This document shows positions 28,687-37,662 of a stretch of 64,000 nucleotides of DNA, one piece after another. The stretch is from the NCBI GenBank assembly GCA_036378155.1, contig DASUXA010000030.1:1-64000 (forward strand), written 5' to 3'. This DNA is from DASUXA01 sp036378155. Its GTDB lineage: Bacteria > Actinomycetota > Actinomycetes > Mycobacteriales > Micromonosporaceae. Each line of letters begins with the position of its first letter. Position 1 is the stretch's first letter. The position numbers were made by a program, and so were the translations under genes. The notes under the pieces are model-generated. The model was not told the origin of the DNA. It worked only from the letters and a program-made list of their open reading frames with translations, and made no database searches.

Positions 28687-29247
28687 GTGGGTTTCCCGGA
28701 GAGTGTGCTCACCAGCGACGAACGCGTGGTGCTGCACCTTCACCCGCACTGGAAGGCGCTGGTGCGGCCGATCGCGGTGCTGGTGCTCGCGATCGCCGTG
28801 GTCGTCGCCGCGTGGGTCTTCCTGCCCGACCGCGGCTGGTCCAACGTGGCGGTGCTGGTCGTCGCGGCGCTGGCGCTGATCGCCGTGGCGTGGCTGTCGT
28901 TCTGGCCGTGGCTGAAGTGGCGCACCACGCACTACGTCTTCACGAACGAGCGGGTGATCATGCGGGAGGGTGTCTTCTCCCGTGAGGGTCGCGACATCCC
29001 GCTCAACCGGGTCAACGACGTCTCGTTCCACCACAGCTTCTTCGAGCGGCTGCTGGGCTGCGGGACGCTGACCATCGAGTCGGCGGGCGAACGCGGTCAG
29101 GTGGTGCTGTCCGACATCCCGCACGTGGAGAAGGTGCAGAGCGAGCTGTACGAACTGACCGAGGCGGAGCGGGAGAAGCACGAGTTCGACGACGCGGACC
29201 GCGACGCGATCGTGCGCGAGGTCGCCAAGAGTCGCGAGAAGGACTGA
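28687..29247 (+). CDS. PH (bPH2)-domain membrane protein
   Basis: A 186-aa protein with two closely spaced membrane helices (about residues 25-75) followed by a bacterial pleckstrin-homology domain (TTHYVFTNERVIMREGVFSR, then DIPLNRVNDVSF and GCGTLTIESAGERG) and a charged C-terminal tail. The GTG at 28687 is preceded by GAAGGAGG at ideal spacing. Such proteins are common near birA and pccB genes in Actinobacteria, from memory; no function is assigned. Confidence 0.9.
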   Translation: MGFPESVLTSDERVVLHLHPHWKALVRPIAVLVLAIAVVVAAWVFLPDRGWSNVAVLVVAALALIAVAWLSFWPWLKWRTTHYVFTNERVIMREGVFSREGRDIPLNRVNDVSFHHSFFERLLGCGTLTIESAGERGQVVLSDIPHVEKVQSELYELTEAEREKHEFDDADRDAIVREVAKSREKD

Positions 29248-29260
29248 CCGGCGGTACGCG

Positions 29261-29294
29261 GGCGGGGCGTCGACGCTGATCGCGGCGCCCCGCC
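29261..29294. terminator. Hairpin between convergent PH-domain and GtrA genes
   Basis: A perfect 9-bp stem (GGCGGGGCG/CGCCCCGCC) with a 16-nt loop, 13 bp after one stop codon and 11 bp before the other. No T-tract. Confidence 0.4.
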
Positions 29295-29305
29295 GCGACG
29301 TACGG

Positions 29306-29920
29306 TCAGCGTCCCCGAGCGGGACCCTCGACCGTGTCGGTGTCCCGCAACTCCGTCTCCAGCGGGGCGGTCAGCTGCGCGAACTCGTCCGCGATGACAT
29401 GGGCGACGAGCGGTTCCTGGACGAGCGCCCCGGACGGTTCGGTGGCGAGCACCGCCACCGCCGACTCGGCGTCCACCGGCTCGTCCGGGGTGTGCGGTTT
29501 GAAGACGAACGTGCGGTACGCCCAGAACCGGAAGATCATCGCCACGCCGATGCCGGCGGCCTTGGCGACGTTGAGCACCAACTGGTTGTGGTGCTCGCTG
29601 AAGCCCAGCCCGTACTTCACCCCGCCGAGCACCGCTTCCTGGATCAGGAAGCCGGCGAGGTTGAACACGAAGAACAGGGTGTACTCCCGGCGGAGCGCCG
29701 TGCGCGCCCGGTCGCGGTAGGTCCAGTGCCGGTTCATCGCGTACGACGTGGTCGTCGCGACGATGGTCGACACCACGTTCGCCTTCAACGGTCCGATCTG
29801 CATCAGCAGGTTGAACACGATGAAGTCGATGACGGTGTTGGCGGCACCGACGATGCCGAACTTCGCCGCCTCGTGGGCGAGCTGCTGCCATCGTTCCGGC
29901 AGCCGACGGACTAGTCGCAC
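29306..29920 (-). CDS. GtrA-family membrane protein
   Basis: A 204-aa protein with four hydrophobic segments in the GtrA pattern: KFGIVGAANTVIDFIVFNLL, then the motif NRHWTYRDR in the loop, and FRFWAYRTFVF near the end of helix four. GtrA proteins are thought to help flip polyprenyl-phosphate-linked sugars for cell-envelope glycosylation. A 55-residue acidic tail extends beyond the domain. The next gene on this strand is a paralogue. Confidence 0.9.
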   Translation of the reverse strand: MRLVRRLPERWQQLAHEAAKFGIVGAANTVIDFIVFNLLMQIGPLKANVVSTIVATTTSYAMNRHWTYRDRARTALRREYTLFFVFNLAGFLIQEAVLGGVKYGLGFSEHHNQLVLNVAKAAGIGVAMIFRFWAYRTFVFKPHTPDEPVDAESAVAVLATEPSGALVQEPLVAHVIADEFAQLTAPLETELRDTDTVEGPARGR

Positions 29921-30090
29921 GCGGCTACGGTACGGGAGCGGCGGGTTCGACGCACACCAGCACCCGAGCGCGTGACGTGAACGTCACGGCGGTGACGCGG
30001 CTCTGTGACCCTGTCGCGATCCGCGACGAAATACCCCCGCGAACCGGCGTCCCCCCGCGAACCGGCGTGCCCCGGTGAGCCGGCGGCGGC

Positions 30091-30618
30091 TCAGTCGGCG
30101 GCGGACACCGTCTCGGCGGGCACCTCGGCGGGTACGGTCGGCGGGAACACGAACCGGCGGTACGCCCAGAATCGGAACAGCGTCGCGAACGCCATGCCGA
30201 CCACGTTCTTGGAGATGTTGTCGGCCAGCCCCGTGGCGAACACGGGCCACACGTGACCGAGCAGTTCGTGGCTGGTCCACAGGCAGGCGGCGTTGATCGC
30301 CAACCCGACCGCGTTGAAGAAGAAGTACAACCCGTACTCCCGGCGCAGGCTGGACCGCTCCCGGTCCCGCCAGGTCCACCAGCGGTTGCCGACGAAGGCG
30401 ACGGTCGCGGCGATCGCGGTCGAGACGACCAGGGACGGCAGCCACTCGCCTCGGGTCGCCGGTACCACGAACCGGCAGAGGTTGAACACCGTGACGTCGA
30501 CGACGTAGGCGCCGAGCCCCACGGCGCCGAACTTGCCGAGTTCCGCCAGCAGGTCGCCGAACCGGTCGAGGAGGCGGGCGAGAAGGTCGCCTCGTCGCGC
30601 GTCGTTCGTCGTGGCCAC
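30091..30618 (-). CDS. GtrA-family membrane protein, second copy
   Basis: A 175-aa paralogue of the preceding protein: KFGAVGLGAYVVDVTVFNL, NRWWTWRDRERSSLRREYGLY and FRFWAYRRFVFPP match it closely. The side-by-side position suggests a tandem duplication, although only the membrane core is still similar. The 170 bp between the two copies contain short direct repeats (CCCGCGAACCGGCGT near 30045 and 30057). Confidence 0.9.
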   Translation of the reverse strand: MATTNDARRGDLLARLLDRFGDLLAELGKFGAVGLGAYVVDVTVFNLCRFVVPATRGEWLPSLVVSTAIAATVAFVGNRWWTWRDRERSSLRREYGLYFFFNAVGLAINAACLWTSHELLGHVWPVFATGLADNISKNVVGMAFATLFRFWAYRRFVFPPTVPAEVPAETVSAAD

Positions 30619-30994
30619 GGCCCGAGCCTACGGCAGCGACGGGCGTTGGATGGCGCGTCCGGAAGACGTGCCTCACCCGCTGTCGCCCGCCGCCCCGCGC
30701 CGCGAGTCGCGGCGCATTCCCGATACCAATCGGTAATTGTCACTGTCTTGCGGTGCTGCGCATTACTGCTCTTTACAACGGGAAATCGCGCGTGGGCACG
30801 CATCTTCCGCAGAATCTTCGGACTTTGTGCACTTCTTCACAAGCATTAACGCTGTCCTGGCGGGTATTCCGGTTTAACCTGACCGCAACTCCGGACGACC
30901 TCTCGCCGGGGCACCTCGACGACGCGGTCGCCCTCGGCGTCCATTTCCGGTCGCCGGCCAATCCGGTCAGCGTCGACCAGCAAGGAGATCGCCC
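30619..30994. promoter_or_regulatory. pckG upstream region
   Basis: A 376-bp gap between divergent genes; the part around 30720-30890 is distinctly less GC-rich than its surroundings, as expected of a promoter region. It holds the CRP-like site at 30825-30842. The AAGGAG ribosome-binding site for pckG lies at its right end. I cannot assign -35/-10 boxes with confidence. Confidence 0.55.
30825..30842. promoter_or_regulatory. CRP/FNR-like binding site upstream of pckG
   Basis: TTGTGCACTTCTTCACAA agrees with the CRP consensus TGTGA-N6-TCACA at nine of ten positions (TGTGC-N6-TCACA). It lies about 150 bp before the pckG start. Control of a gluconeogenic gene by a cAMP-responsive CRP is plausible; it is inferred from the motif only. 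Confidence 0.5.
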
Positions 30995-32821
30995 ATGACT
31001 GCTCCGGCCACGTATCCGGGGCTCGACGAGGCCCCTACGTCGCACCCGGCACTGCTCGCGTGGGTGCGCGAGGTCGCCGAGCTCACCAACCCCGACCGTG
31101 TGGTCTGGTGCGACGGTTCGCAAGCCGAATGGCAACGACTGACCGACGAGCTCGTCGCGGCAGGCACGTTGGTGCCGCTGAACCCTGAGAAACGGCCCAA
31201 CTCGTTCTGGGCGCGTACCGACCCGTCCGACGTGGCGCGTGTCGAGGAGCGCACCTTCATCTGCTCGGTGGACGAGGCGGACGCGGGTCCCACCAACAAC
31301 TGGATGGCGCCCGACGAGATGAAGCGGACCATGACCGAGCTGTACCGGGGCTCCATGCGCGGGCGCACGATGTACGTGCTGCCGTTCTGCATGGGGCCGC
31401 TGGACGCGGAGAAGCCGATGTTCGGCGTGGAGATCACCGACTCGCCGTACGTCGCGGTCAGCATGCGGATCATGACTCGGATGGGCAAGGCCGCGCTGGA
31501 CCGGATGGGCGACGACGCCGAGTTCGTGAAGTGCCTGCACTCGGTCGGCGCTCCGCTCGAGCCCGGTCAGCAGGACGTGCTCTGGCCGTGCAACGACACC
31601 AAGTACATCTCGCACTTCCCGGAGACCCGGGAAATCTGGTCGTACGGCTCGGGCTACGGCGGCAACTCGCTGCTCGGCAAGAAGTGCTACTCGCTGCGGA
31701 TCGCCTCGGCGATCGCCCGGGACGAGGGCTGGCTCGCCGAGCACATGCTGATCCTCAAGCTGACCAGCCCGCGCGACACGGTCCACTACGTCGCGGCGGC
31801 GTTCCCGAGCGCGTGCGGCAAGACCAACCTCGCGATGCTGGAGCCGACGGTCCCCGGCTGGAAGGTGGAGACGCTCGGCGACGACATCGCCTGGATGCGG
31901 TTCGGTCCGGACGGGCGGCTGTACGCGGTCAACCCGGAGTACGGCCTGTTCGGGGTCGCGCCCGGCACCGACTGGAAGACCAACCCGAACGCCATGCGTA
32001 CGCTCGGCAAGGGCAACTCGGTGTTCACCAACGTCGCGCTCACCGACGACGGCGACGTCTGGTGGGAGGGCATGGGTCAGCCGCCGGCCCACCTGACCGA
32101 CTGGCACGGCAACGACTGGACACCGGAGTCGGACAAGCCGGCGGCGCACCCGAACAGCCGGTTCTGCACGCCGATCACCCAGTGCCCGATCCTTGCCGAC
32201 GAGTACCACGACCCGCGCGGTGTGCCGATCGACGCGATCCTGTTCGGCGGTCGCCGCAAGACCACGGTGCCGCTGGTCAGCGAGGCGCGCGACTGGGTGC
32301 AGGGGGTGTTCTTCGGGGCGACGTTGTCCAGCGAGACCACCGCTGCCGCGGCGGGCAAGGTGGGCGTCGTGCGGCGCGACCCGATGGCGATGCTGCCGTT
32401 CATCGGGTACCACGCCGGCGACTACCTGCGTCACTGGGTGGAGATCGGCAAGCGTCACCCGGAGGCGAAGCTGCCGCGGGTCTTCTACGTCAACTGGTTC
32501 CGTCGTGGCGAGGACGGTCGCTTCCTGTGGCCCGGGTTCGGGGAGAACTCGCGGGTGCTGAAGTGGGTCGTCGACCGCCTGGAAGGCGAGGCGGACGCGG
32601 TGGAGACGCCGGTCGGGCTGGTACCCGCGCCGGGCGCGCTCGACCTCGACGGTCTGGAGGTGCCGGCGGAGGACGTCCAGGAGGCTCTGACGGTACGCCC
32701 CGACGAGTGGCGCGAGGAGATCCCGCAGATCGCCGAGTGGTTCGCGAAGTTCGGCGACAAGCTGCCGGGCATCCTCTGGTCGGAACTCGACGCGCTGAAG
32801 GCGCGTCTGGGTGTTGACTGA
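30995..32821 (+). CDS. pckG: Phosphoenolpyruvate carboxykinase (GTP)
   Basis: A 608-aa GTP-dependent PEPCK, which converts oxaloacetate and GTP to PEP and CO2 and so starts gluconeogenesis (or works anaplerotically). The catalytic P-loop FPSACGKTN contains the reactive Cys274; other family segments include [11 protein letters not shown], the Mn-site and nucleotide motifs around [16 protein letters not shown], and [16 protein letters not shown] sequence towards the end. AAGGAG precedes the ATG. The last ten codons plus the stop occur again twice downstream within a 46-bp tandem repeat. Confidence 0.97.
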   Translation: MTAPATYPGLDEAPTSHPALLAWVREVAELTNPDRVVWCDGSQAEWQRLTDELVAAGTLVPLNPEKRPNSFWARTDPSDVARVEERTFICSVDEADAGPTNNWMAPDEMKRTMTELYRGSMRGRTMYVLPFCMGPLDAEKPMFGVEITDSPYVAVSMRIMTRMGKAALDRMGDDAEFVKCLHSVGAPLEPGQQDVLWPCNDTKYISHFPETREIWSYGSGYGGNSLLGKKCYSLRIASAIARDEGWLAEHMLILKLTSPRDTVHYVAAAFPSACGKTNLAMLEPTVPGWKVETLGDDIAWMRFGPDGRLYAVNPEYGLFGVAPGTDWKTNPNAMRTLGKGNSVFTNVALTDDGDVWWEGMGQPPAHLTDWHGNDWTPESDKPAAHPNSRFCTPITQCPILADEYHDPRGVPIDAILFGGRRKTTVPLVSEARDWVQGVFFGATLSSETTAAAAGKVGVVRRDPMAMLPFIGYHAGDYLRHWVEIGKRHPEAKLPRVFYVNWFRRGEDGRFLWPGFGENSRVLKWVVDRLEGEADAVETPVGLVPAPGALDLDGLEVPAEDVQEALTVRPDEWREEIPQIAEWFAKFGDKLPGILWSELDALKARLGVD

Positions 32822-32928
32822 CGCGCGGAGCGCGTCCGCGCTGAAGGCGCGTCTGGGTGTTGACTGACGCGCGGAGCGCGTCCGCGCTGAAGGCGCGTCT
32901 GGGTGTCGACTGACGCGCGGAGCGCGTC
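32791..32928 (+). repeat. Three tandem 46-bp copies of the pckG 3' end
   Basis: Units at 32791-32836, 32837-32882 and 32883-32928; the first two are identical and the third differs by one base (T to C). Each unit carries the codons for ALKARLGVD with the stop, then a hairpin GACGCGC-GGA-GCGCGTC. Only unit 1 is translated, so the repeat multiplies the putative terminator rather than the protein. Confidence 0.95.
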
Positions 32929-32954
32929 CGCGCTCTGGGCGGGCTGAGGTCTCT

Positions 32955-32988
32955 GGTGGCCCCCGGCACGACAGTGCCGGGGGCCACC
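32955..32988. terminator. 15-bp hairpin downstream of the pckG repeats
   Basis: A perfect stem (GGTGGCCCCCGGCAC with its complement) with loop GACA. It lies after the tandem repeat, in the 316-bp gap before the cis-prenyltransferase gene. The rest of that gap, to 33137, shows nothing I can name. Confidence 0.6.
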
Positions 32989-33137
32989 GGCTGTGTCGGG
33001 GCTGTACGGGTCGCGACTGGACGATGGCGACGGCAGCATCCTTGTCGCCCCAGCTTGCGGCCCCTGGTACAGCCCTGTGCCGGTTTTCCCGACCAGGGGG
33101 GCGGTCGGCGTTCCGGCGGAGGGATAGGCTGCCTGTC

Positions 33138-33908
33138 GTGAAGTTGCGGGACCTGGTGTATTCGGTGTACGAGCGACGCCTGGTCGCATCCCTCGCCGGC
33201 AAGCCGCATCCGCGCCATGTGGGCGTCATGTTGGACGGCAACCGCCGGTGGGCGCGGGCGATGGGCTTCGACGACCCGACCGAGGGGCACCGGGCCGGGG
33301 CTCGCAAGATCGAGGAGTTGCTGCACTGGTGTGACGCGGCCGGTATCGGTCTGGTCACGCTCTGGTTGCTGTCGACGGACAACCTGGGTCGGCCGGCTGC
33401 CGAGCTCGAGCCGTTGCTCGGCATCATCGAAGGGGTGGGCAGCGACCTCGCCGAGGAAGGCAAGCCCTGGGAGTTGCGTGTGGTCGGCGCGCTCGACGTA
33501 CTGCCGAGCCACACGGCGACCGCCCTGAAGGCCGCCGAGGAGCGCACCAAGGGCCGCACCGGCGGCGCCCAGGTCAACATCGCGGTTGGGTACGGCGGTC
33601 GGCGGGAGATCGCCGACGCGGTCCGGTCGTTGCTGCAGGAGCACGCCAAGGCCGGTACCAGTATCGAAGAGCTTGCCGAGATCCTGGATGTCGACCACAT
33701 CGCCGAGCATCTGTACACCAAGGGACAGCCCGATCCCGACCTGGTCATCCGCACCAGCGGCGAACAGCGTCTGTCGGGTTTTCTCCTGTGGCAGTCGGCG
33801 CATTCGGAGTTCTATTTCTGTGACGCGCACTGGCCCGATTTCCGCCGGGTCGACTTTCTGCGCGCGTTGCGTTCGTACGCCAGTCGGCAGCGCCGGTTCG
33901 GCACCTGA
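33138..33908 (+). CDS. uppS: Isoprenyl transferase (short-chain cis-prenyltransferase, Rv1086-like)
   Basis: A 256-aa cis-prenyltransferase that adds isopentenyl diphosphate in cis. The Mg/diphosphate site is MLDGNRRWAR with Asp33, and the C-terminal signature is PDLVIRTSGEQRLSGFLLWQ. The short N-terminus and the overall pattern (YGGRREIADAV, EFYFCDAHWP) are closest to M. tuberculosis Rv1086, which makes Z,E-farnesyl diphosphate, rather than to the long-chain UppS, so the product may be short. The symbol is generic. The substrate pathway links to ispH at 46.6 kb. Confidence 0.94.
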   Translation: MKLRDLVYSVYERRLVASLAGKPHPRHVGVMLDGNRRWARAMGFDDPTEGHRAGARKIEELLHWCDAAGIGLVTLWLLSTDNLGRPAAELEPLLGIIEGVGSDLAEEGKPWELRVVGALDVLPSHTATALKAAEERTKGRTGGAQVNIAVGYGGRREIADAVRSLLQEHAKAGTSIEELAEILDVDHIAEHLYTKGQPDPDLVIRTSGEQRLSGFLLWQSAHSEFYFCDAHWPDFRRVDFLRALRSYASRQRRFGT

Positions 33909-33949
33909 CCGGGCCGCGCGGTTGCCGGCAGGAACGGTCGCGGGAGCCG

Positions 33950-34321
33950 CTATTCGTCGGTGCTGGGCGGGGTGGCGCGCCTGGCGGTGCGCTGGGTGAT
34001 CGGCACGACGCTGGCTGGTCGGCTGCCCTGTCCGATCATGTACCCCTCGACGAAGCCGCTGTTGCGGTCGCCGATCCTCGCGTCGACCTCGTCGAATCGC
34101 GACATCATCATCTCGGCGAGCAGATCGATCTTGCGATCCAGGCGGACGCTCTGGTGGGCGACGAACGCGACGAGGGCGGCGAGCGTGATGACGATGAGCG
34201 CCGCGATGTTCGCCAGCAGCGGCAGCATCCGGTGGGCGAGCGTGACGAGCAGGCCGTTGGCGACGAGCGCGGCGGCCGTGACCACGACGGCCACCAGCAA
34301 CGCCACCCATCTGTAGACCAT
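33950..34321 (-). CDS. Small membrane protein of unknown function
   Basis: A 123-aa protein with two membrane helices (about residues 5-30 and 33-55), then a short charged amphipathic segment (QSVRLDRKIDLLAEMMMSRFDEVDARI) that could form a coiled coil, and a disordered tail. GGGGAGCT precedes the ATG. I do not recognise the family. It converges with the prenyltransferase gene, 41 bp apart. Confidence 0.75.
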   Translation of the reverse strand: MVYRWVALLVAVVVTAAALVANGLLVTLAHRMLPLLANIAALIVITLAALVAFVAHQSVRLDRKIDLLAEMMMSRFDEVDARIGDRNSGFVEGYMIGQGSRPASVVPITQRTARRATPPSTDE

Positions 34322-34415
34322 CGTTCAGCTCCCCTTCGCCCCGCGGAGCGGGGCGTGTCGACGCCGTGTCGGACAGACTCGCGACTAGAGGACGTTAGAC
34401 CGAGCGCGGGTCGGT

Positions 34416-34444
34416 GACAGGCCGTACCGCCTGTCCTTTTCTTT
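34416..34444 (+). terminator. Intrinsic terminator facing right
   Basis: A 7-bp stem GACAGGC/GCCTGTC with loop CGTACC is followed by CTTTTCTTT on the plus strand. It is one of the few hairpins here with a T-tract, but the genes on both sides read leftwards, so it would stop read-through from uppS or antisense transcription. Confidence 0.5.
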
Positions 34445-34456
34445 CGCCATCTGGCA

Positions 34457-34981
34457 TCAACTCGCGCGGATGACCGGCTGCTCGTCGGGGGGCGACACCG
34501 GCGGGCGGTAGGCGAGATATCGGATGGTCTCTCTGATGTGGTATTTCTCCGCGGCGGAGACTTGGGGATCCATCAGCCGGCGCAGCAGCGCTTCGACGTC
34601 GGGGTCCATCGGGGGCGGTTCCGGTGCCGGGGGAGGTGTGCTCCGGGCCCAGCCGAGAATGCCGAAGGCGACGGTCGGGTTGATGCCCAATCCCTCGCAG
34701 AAGGCGACCACGCGGGCCGGTTCCGGGTCGCTGGCCCAGTCGCCGCGCACCCACCGGTTGATGGTCTGCCGGGACACTCCGGTCCGTCGTGCGACCTCGC
34801 TCGACGTCCAGGCGCGGTGCGCCCGCGCGTCGGCGAGGGACGACCGGACGAATGCCGCGAACGCTCGGCGCCGCCCGTCCTCGATGCCGCCTCCGATGGG
34901 TACCGCCGGCGGCTCGCGGTGTCCGTCCGGGTCGTTCGAGCTGGTGTCTCGTCTGCGTGACATCTGCGGATCGGTGGACAC
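34457..34981 (-). CDS. XRE-family helix-turn-helix regulator
   Basis: A 174-aa DNA-binding protein. The HTH lies at about residues 55-85 (SSEVARRTGVSRQTINRWVRGD), followed by a short hydrophobic-acidic segment (PARVVAFCEGLGINPTVAFGILGW), a Pro-rich linker and a helical C-terminal part. No ligand domain or signal peptide. The start may be GTG 34981 or ATG 34963. Inverted repeats immediately upstream (35012-35039) suggest autoregulation. Targets are unknown. Confidence 0.85.
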   Translation of the reverse strand: MSTDPQMSRRRDTSSNDPDGHREPPAVPIGGGIEDGRRRAFAAFVRSSLADARAHRAWTSSEVARRTGVSRQTINRWVRGDWASDPEPARVVAFCEGLGINPTVAFGILGWARSTPPPAPEPPPMDPDVEALLRRLMDPQVSAAEKYHIRETIRYLAYRPPVSPPDEQPVIRAS

Positions 34982-35320
34982 CTGGTCGCCTGACCTTCCA
35001 CTCGACGGGAACCCTCGTCACAAGGTAGTCGCACGAGGGGTTGACCGGAATCGTTCGAACAGATGATGCTGTCACGTGTGCGAGACGCTTCACCGTCAGT
35101 CACACGCATCAGGACAGATCGTTACTGACGCGAAGCGTACGTCAGACTCTCCGCTCGCCGGTCCGGGGGGGACCGGTGGGCGGGGACCCAGCCCGGCGGC
35201 AGGCGTCGCCCACGAGGCGTACCGCCGGGCGGTTGGCAAGGCTCGGCGGGTGGTACCGCCGGGTTCGGGGGCACGACACGCGGTGGTCCGCGAGTCGCTG
35301 GTCGGAAGCGAGGCTGCGCG
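34982..35320. promoter_or_regulatory. Divergent promoter region of the XRE regulator
   Basis: A 339-bp gap. Inverted repeats: CCCTCGT-N14-ACGAGGG at 35012-35039, about 30 bp before the regulator start, and CTGACG-N9-CGTCAG at 35125-35145. TTGACC at 35041 could be a -35 box for rightward transcription, but no convincing -10 follows. No coding frame with protein-like character is visible. Confidence 0.45.
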
Positions 35321-35719
35321 GTGAGTGGTGGGACTCTGCTGATCCTGGCTCTGTTGTTCGTATCCGCCTACGTCGCCGGCATGATGCAGGCGCGCACGGG
35401 CTACCGGTACGGGTACCGCTTCGGCTACCGACAGGGCTACTTCGACGGCGACCGGGCATCGTGGAACCGCCGTCGCCGGGAGACCCAGGCGGTACTGGAG
35501 ACGCTGGCGTCGCCGCCGAGACCGAACAGTCGCGCGATGGGTCGTGGTACCACCAAGCACAACGGAACGACGTACCACAGTTCGTACGCCCTGGGTCGGC
35601 ATCTGCACCCCGAACACACCCGAGCCGAGCAGTCGCGTACCGACCCGGCGGACCAGCCGCGCACCGATCGCGCGGAGCAGGTTCCGACCGGGCGGCCGCG
35701 CGGAACGGACGTCGACTGA
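35321..35719 (+). CDS. Membrane-anchored protein with aromatic GYRxGY repeats
   Basis: A 132-aa protein with a GTG start: one N-terminal membrane helix (LLILALLFVSAYVAGMM), then RTGYRYGYRFGYRQGYFDGDR, in which a G-Y-R-x four-residue unit recurs four times, and a long polar tail rich in Thr, Arg and Pro. The repeats and the single helix suggest a membrane-associated adaptor, but I know no function. It lies between the XRE regulator and phoH. Confidence 0.7.
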   Translation: MSGGTLLILALLFVSAYVAGMMQARTGYRYGYRFGYRQGYFDGDRASWNRRRRETQAVLETLASPPRPNSRAMGRGTTKHNGTTYHSSYALGRHLHPEHTRAEQSRTDPADQPRTDRAEQVPTGRPRGTDVD

Positions 35720-35939
35720 GCGCGGCCTCGCCGGTACACACGGAGTGTCACTGTCCATATTCATCCCGTGTCTACTTCCGCGTGACGCCCGGTCCGGTTA
35801 GCGTCTATGCGTGGCGCGGGACGTCCGCCGCCACCCGGGCGGTCCGGCCATACGGGGGCGGCGCACCCAGCCCTCGACCGGAACGGCCGGAGGGACGCGA
35901 CCCGCGAGCGCGGGGTGCGCGCTCGCCCGGAGTTGGCCT

Positions 35940-37379
35940 GTGAGCAACCGCCGTACCGCTGCCCGGAACGTGAGCCGCGCGAACGACGCGATGCTGGAAC
36001 CCCCGCCCGACACCCCGGTCGAGACGCCCGACGACGCGTCGACCGCGGGAAGTTCCCTTTCCGATGCCGTCCCGGTCGAGCCGTCGCCCGCCCGGCGCAC
36101 CTACGTCCTCGACACCTCGGTGCTGCTGTCCGACCCTGCCGCGTTCCGGCGCTTCGCCGAGCACGAGGTCGTCCTGCCGCTCGTCGTGGTGTCCGAACTG
36201 GAGGGCAAGCGGCACCATCCCGAACTCGGATACTTCGCCCGCCAGGCACTGCGACTGCTCGACGAGTTGCGGGTCCGGCACGGTCGGCTGGACCGTCCGA
36301 TCGTCGTCAACGACGAGGGCGGCACGCTGCGGGTGGAGTTGAACCACGCCGACCCGAGCGCGCTGCCGCTGGGATTCCGCACCGAGACCAACGACGCCCG
36401 CATTCTCTGCGTGGCGCTCGGTCTGGCCGCCGAGCACCACGAAGTCACCCTGGTCACCAAGGACCTGCCGCTGCGGGTCAAGGCGGCGTCGGTGGGGCTG
36501 CCCGCCGACGAGTACCCGCACCTGCACGCCGCGGACCCGACCTGGACCGGAATGGCGGAACTCGACCTCGCCGACGAACAGATCCAGCGGCTGTACGCGG
36601 GGGAGGCGGTCGACGTCGACGAGGCTCAGGCGCTGCCGTGCCACACCGGACTGGTGCTGCACTCCGCTCGGGGTTCGGCCCTGGGCCGGGTACAGCCGGA
36701 CAAGACGGTGCGCCTGGTGCGTGGCGATCGCGAGGCGTTCGGGGTACACGGACGCTCCGCCGAGCAGCGCATCGCGCTGGACCTGCTGCTGGACGAGTCG
36801 ATCGGGATCGTGTCCCTGGGTGGTCGCGCCGGTACCGGCAAGTCGGCGCTCGCGCTGTGCGCCGGGCTGGAGATGGTGATGGAGCGCCGCCGGCACAAGA
36901 AGGTCATCGTGTTCCGGCCGCTGTACGCGGTGGGCGGGCAGGAACTCGGCTACCTGCCCGGTACCGAGGCGGACAAGATGTCGCCCTGGGCCCAGGCGGT
37001 GTTCGACACGCTCGGCGCGCTGGTGCACGACAACGTGATGGAGGAGGTACTGGCGCGCGGCATGCTCGAGGTGCTGCCGCTGACCCACATCCGGGGTCGG
37101 AGCCTGCACGACGCCTTCGTCATTGTGGACGAAGCGCAGTCGCTTGAGCGCGGAGTGTTACTCACCGTACTGTCCCGGATCGGTACCGGGTCGAGGGTCG
37201 TCCTCACGCACGACGTCGCGCAGCGTGACAACCTGCGGGTCGGTCGACACGACGGGGTGACCGCCGTGATCGAGGCGCTCAAGGGGCATCCGCTGTTCGC
37301 CCATGTCACCCTCACCCGTTCGGAGCGGTCGCCGATCGCCGAGGTGGTCACAGATCTGCTGGAGGACCTTCCGTTGTAG
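35940..37379 (+). CDS. phoH: PhoH family protein: PIN domain fused to PhoH ATPase
   Basis: A 479-aa protein of the PhoH2 type. The N-terminal PIN ribonuclease-like domain shows its acidic residues in VLDTSVLL (Asp58), SELEG (Glu88) and TETNDARI; the C-terminal PhoH ATPase has Walker A GRAGTGKS (Lys301) and Walker [10 protein letters not shown]. In mycobacteria PhoH2 is an ATP-dependent RNA helicase and RNase. The GTG at 35940 is preceded by GGAG; ATG 35991 is an alternative. The frame is open back to 35811, without evidence of coding there. Confidence 0.93.
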   Translation: MSNRRTAARNVSRANDAMLEPPPDTPVETPDDASTAGSSLSDAVPVEPSPARRTYVLDTSVLLSDPAAFRRFAEHEVVLPLVVVSELEGKRHHPELGYFARQALRLLDELRVRHGRLDRPIVVNDEGGTLRVELNHADPSALPLGFRTETNDARILCVALGLAAEHHEVTLVTKDLPLRVKAASVGLPADEYPHLHAADPTWTGMAELDLADEQIQRLYAGEAVDVDEAQALPCHTGLVLHSARGSALGRVQPDKTVRLVRGDREAFGVHGRSAEQRIALDLLLDESIGIVSLGGRAGTGKSALALCAGLEMVMERRRHKKVIVFRPLYAVGGQELGYLPGTEADKMSPWAQAVFDTLGALVHDNVMEEVLARGMLEVLPLTHIRGRSLHDAFVIVDEAQSLERGVLLTVLSRIGTGSRVVLTHDVAQRDNLRVGRHDGVTAVIEALKGHPLFAHVTLTRSERSPIAEVVTDLLEDLPL

Positions 37380-37662
37380 ACGTTTTTTGCGGCATCTCGG
37401 GGTGGTTTGTCGCGTGGTCAACATCACACTAGGTACTGACGGAGTTTGCCAACCGGCTCCGTGTGAGTGAAGGTGTTCGACGGGCGTCAGACCGACGGTG
37501 CCCTTGTCGGAGATGTGAAGAGATCGATTGGCGTCTCCGACGATCGCCACTGTCGGTAACCCGGTAACCCCCATCGGGTGACGCCTGCGGTGTGTCCATC
37601 GTTGGTCCGGTAGGGACTGATCGTTACGCACCGCGCCCTTGCCCCCGACGAAGGGACACCTG
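37380..37662 (+). other. 283-bp leader of the transglycosylase gene
   Basis: A long gap between phoH and the transglycosylase gene. GTTTTTTG shortly after the phoH stop may belong to a weak terminator. Further right are several short complementary segments (for example TCGGAGA near 37507 with TCTCCGA near 37533). A leader RNA is possible for a cell-wall lytic gene, but the hallmark motifs of the c-di-AMP riboswitch are not convincingly present. Confidence 0.35.

Noticed and set aside
37380..37662. c-di-AMP (ydaO/yuaA) riboswitch before the transglycosylase gene
   Set aside because: Some short segments resemble parts of the motif, but the conserved GGGGAACC and CGAACCCGTCAGCTAAC-type blocks are not present in the right order. 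Kept only as a possible leader.
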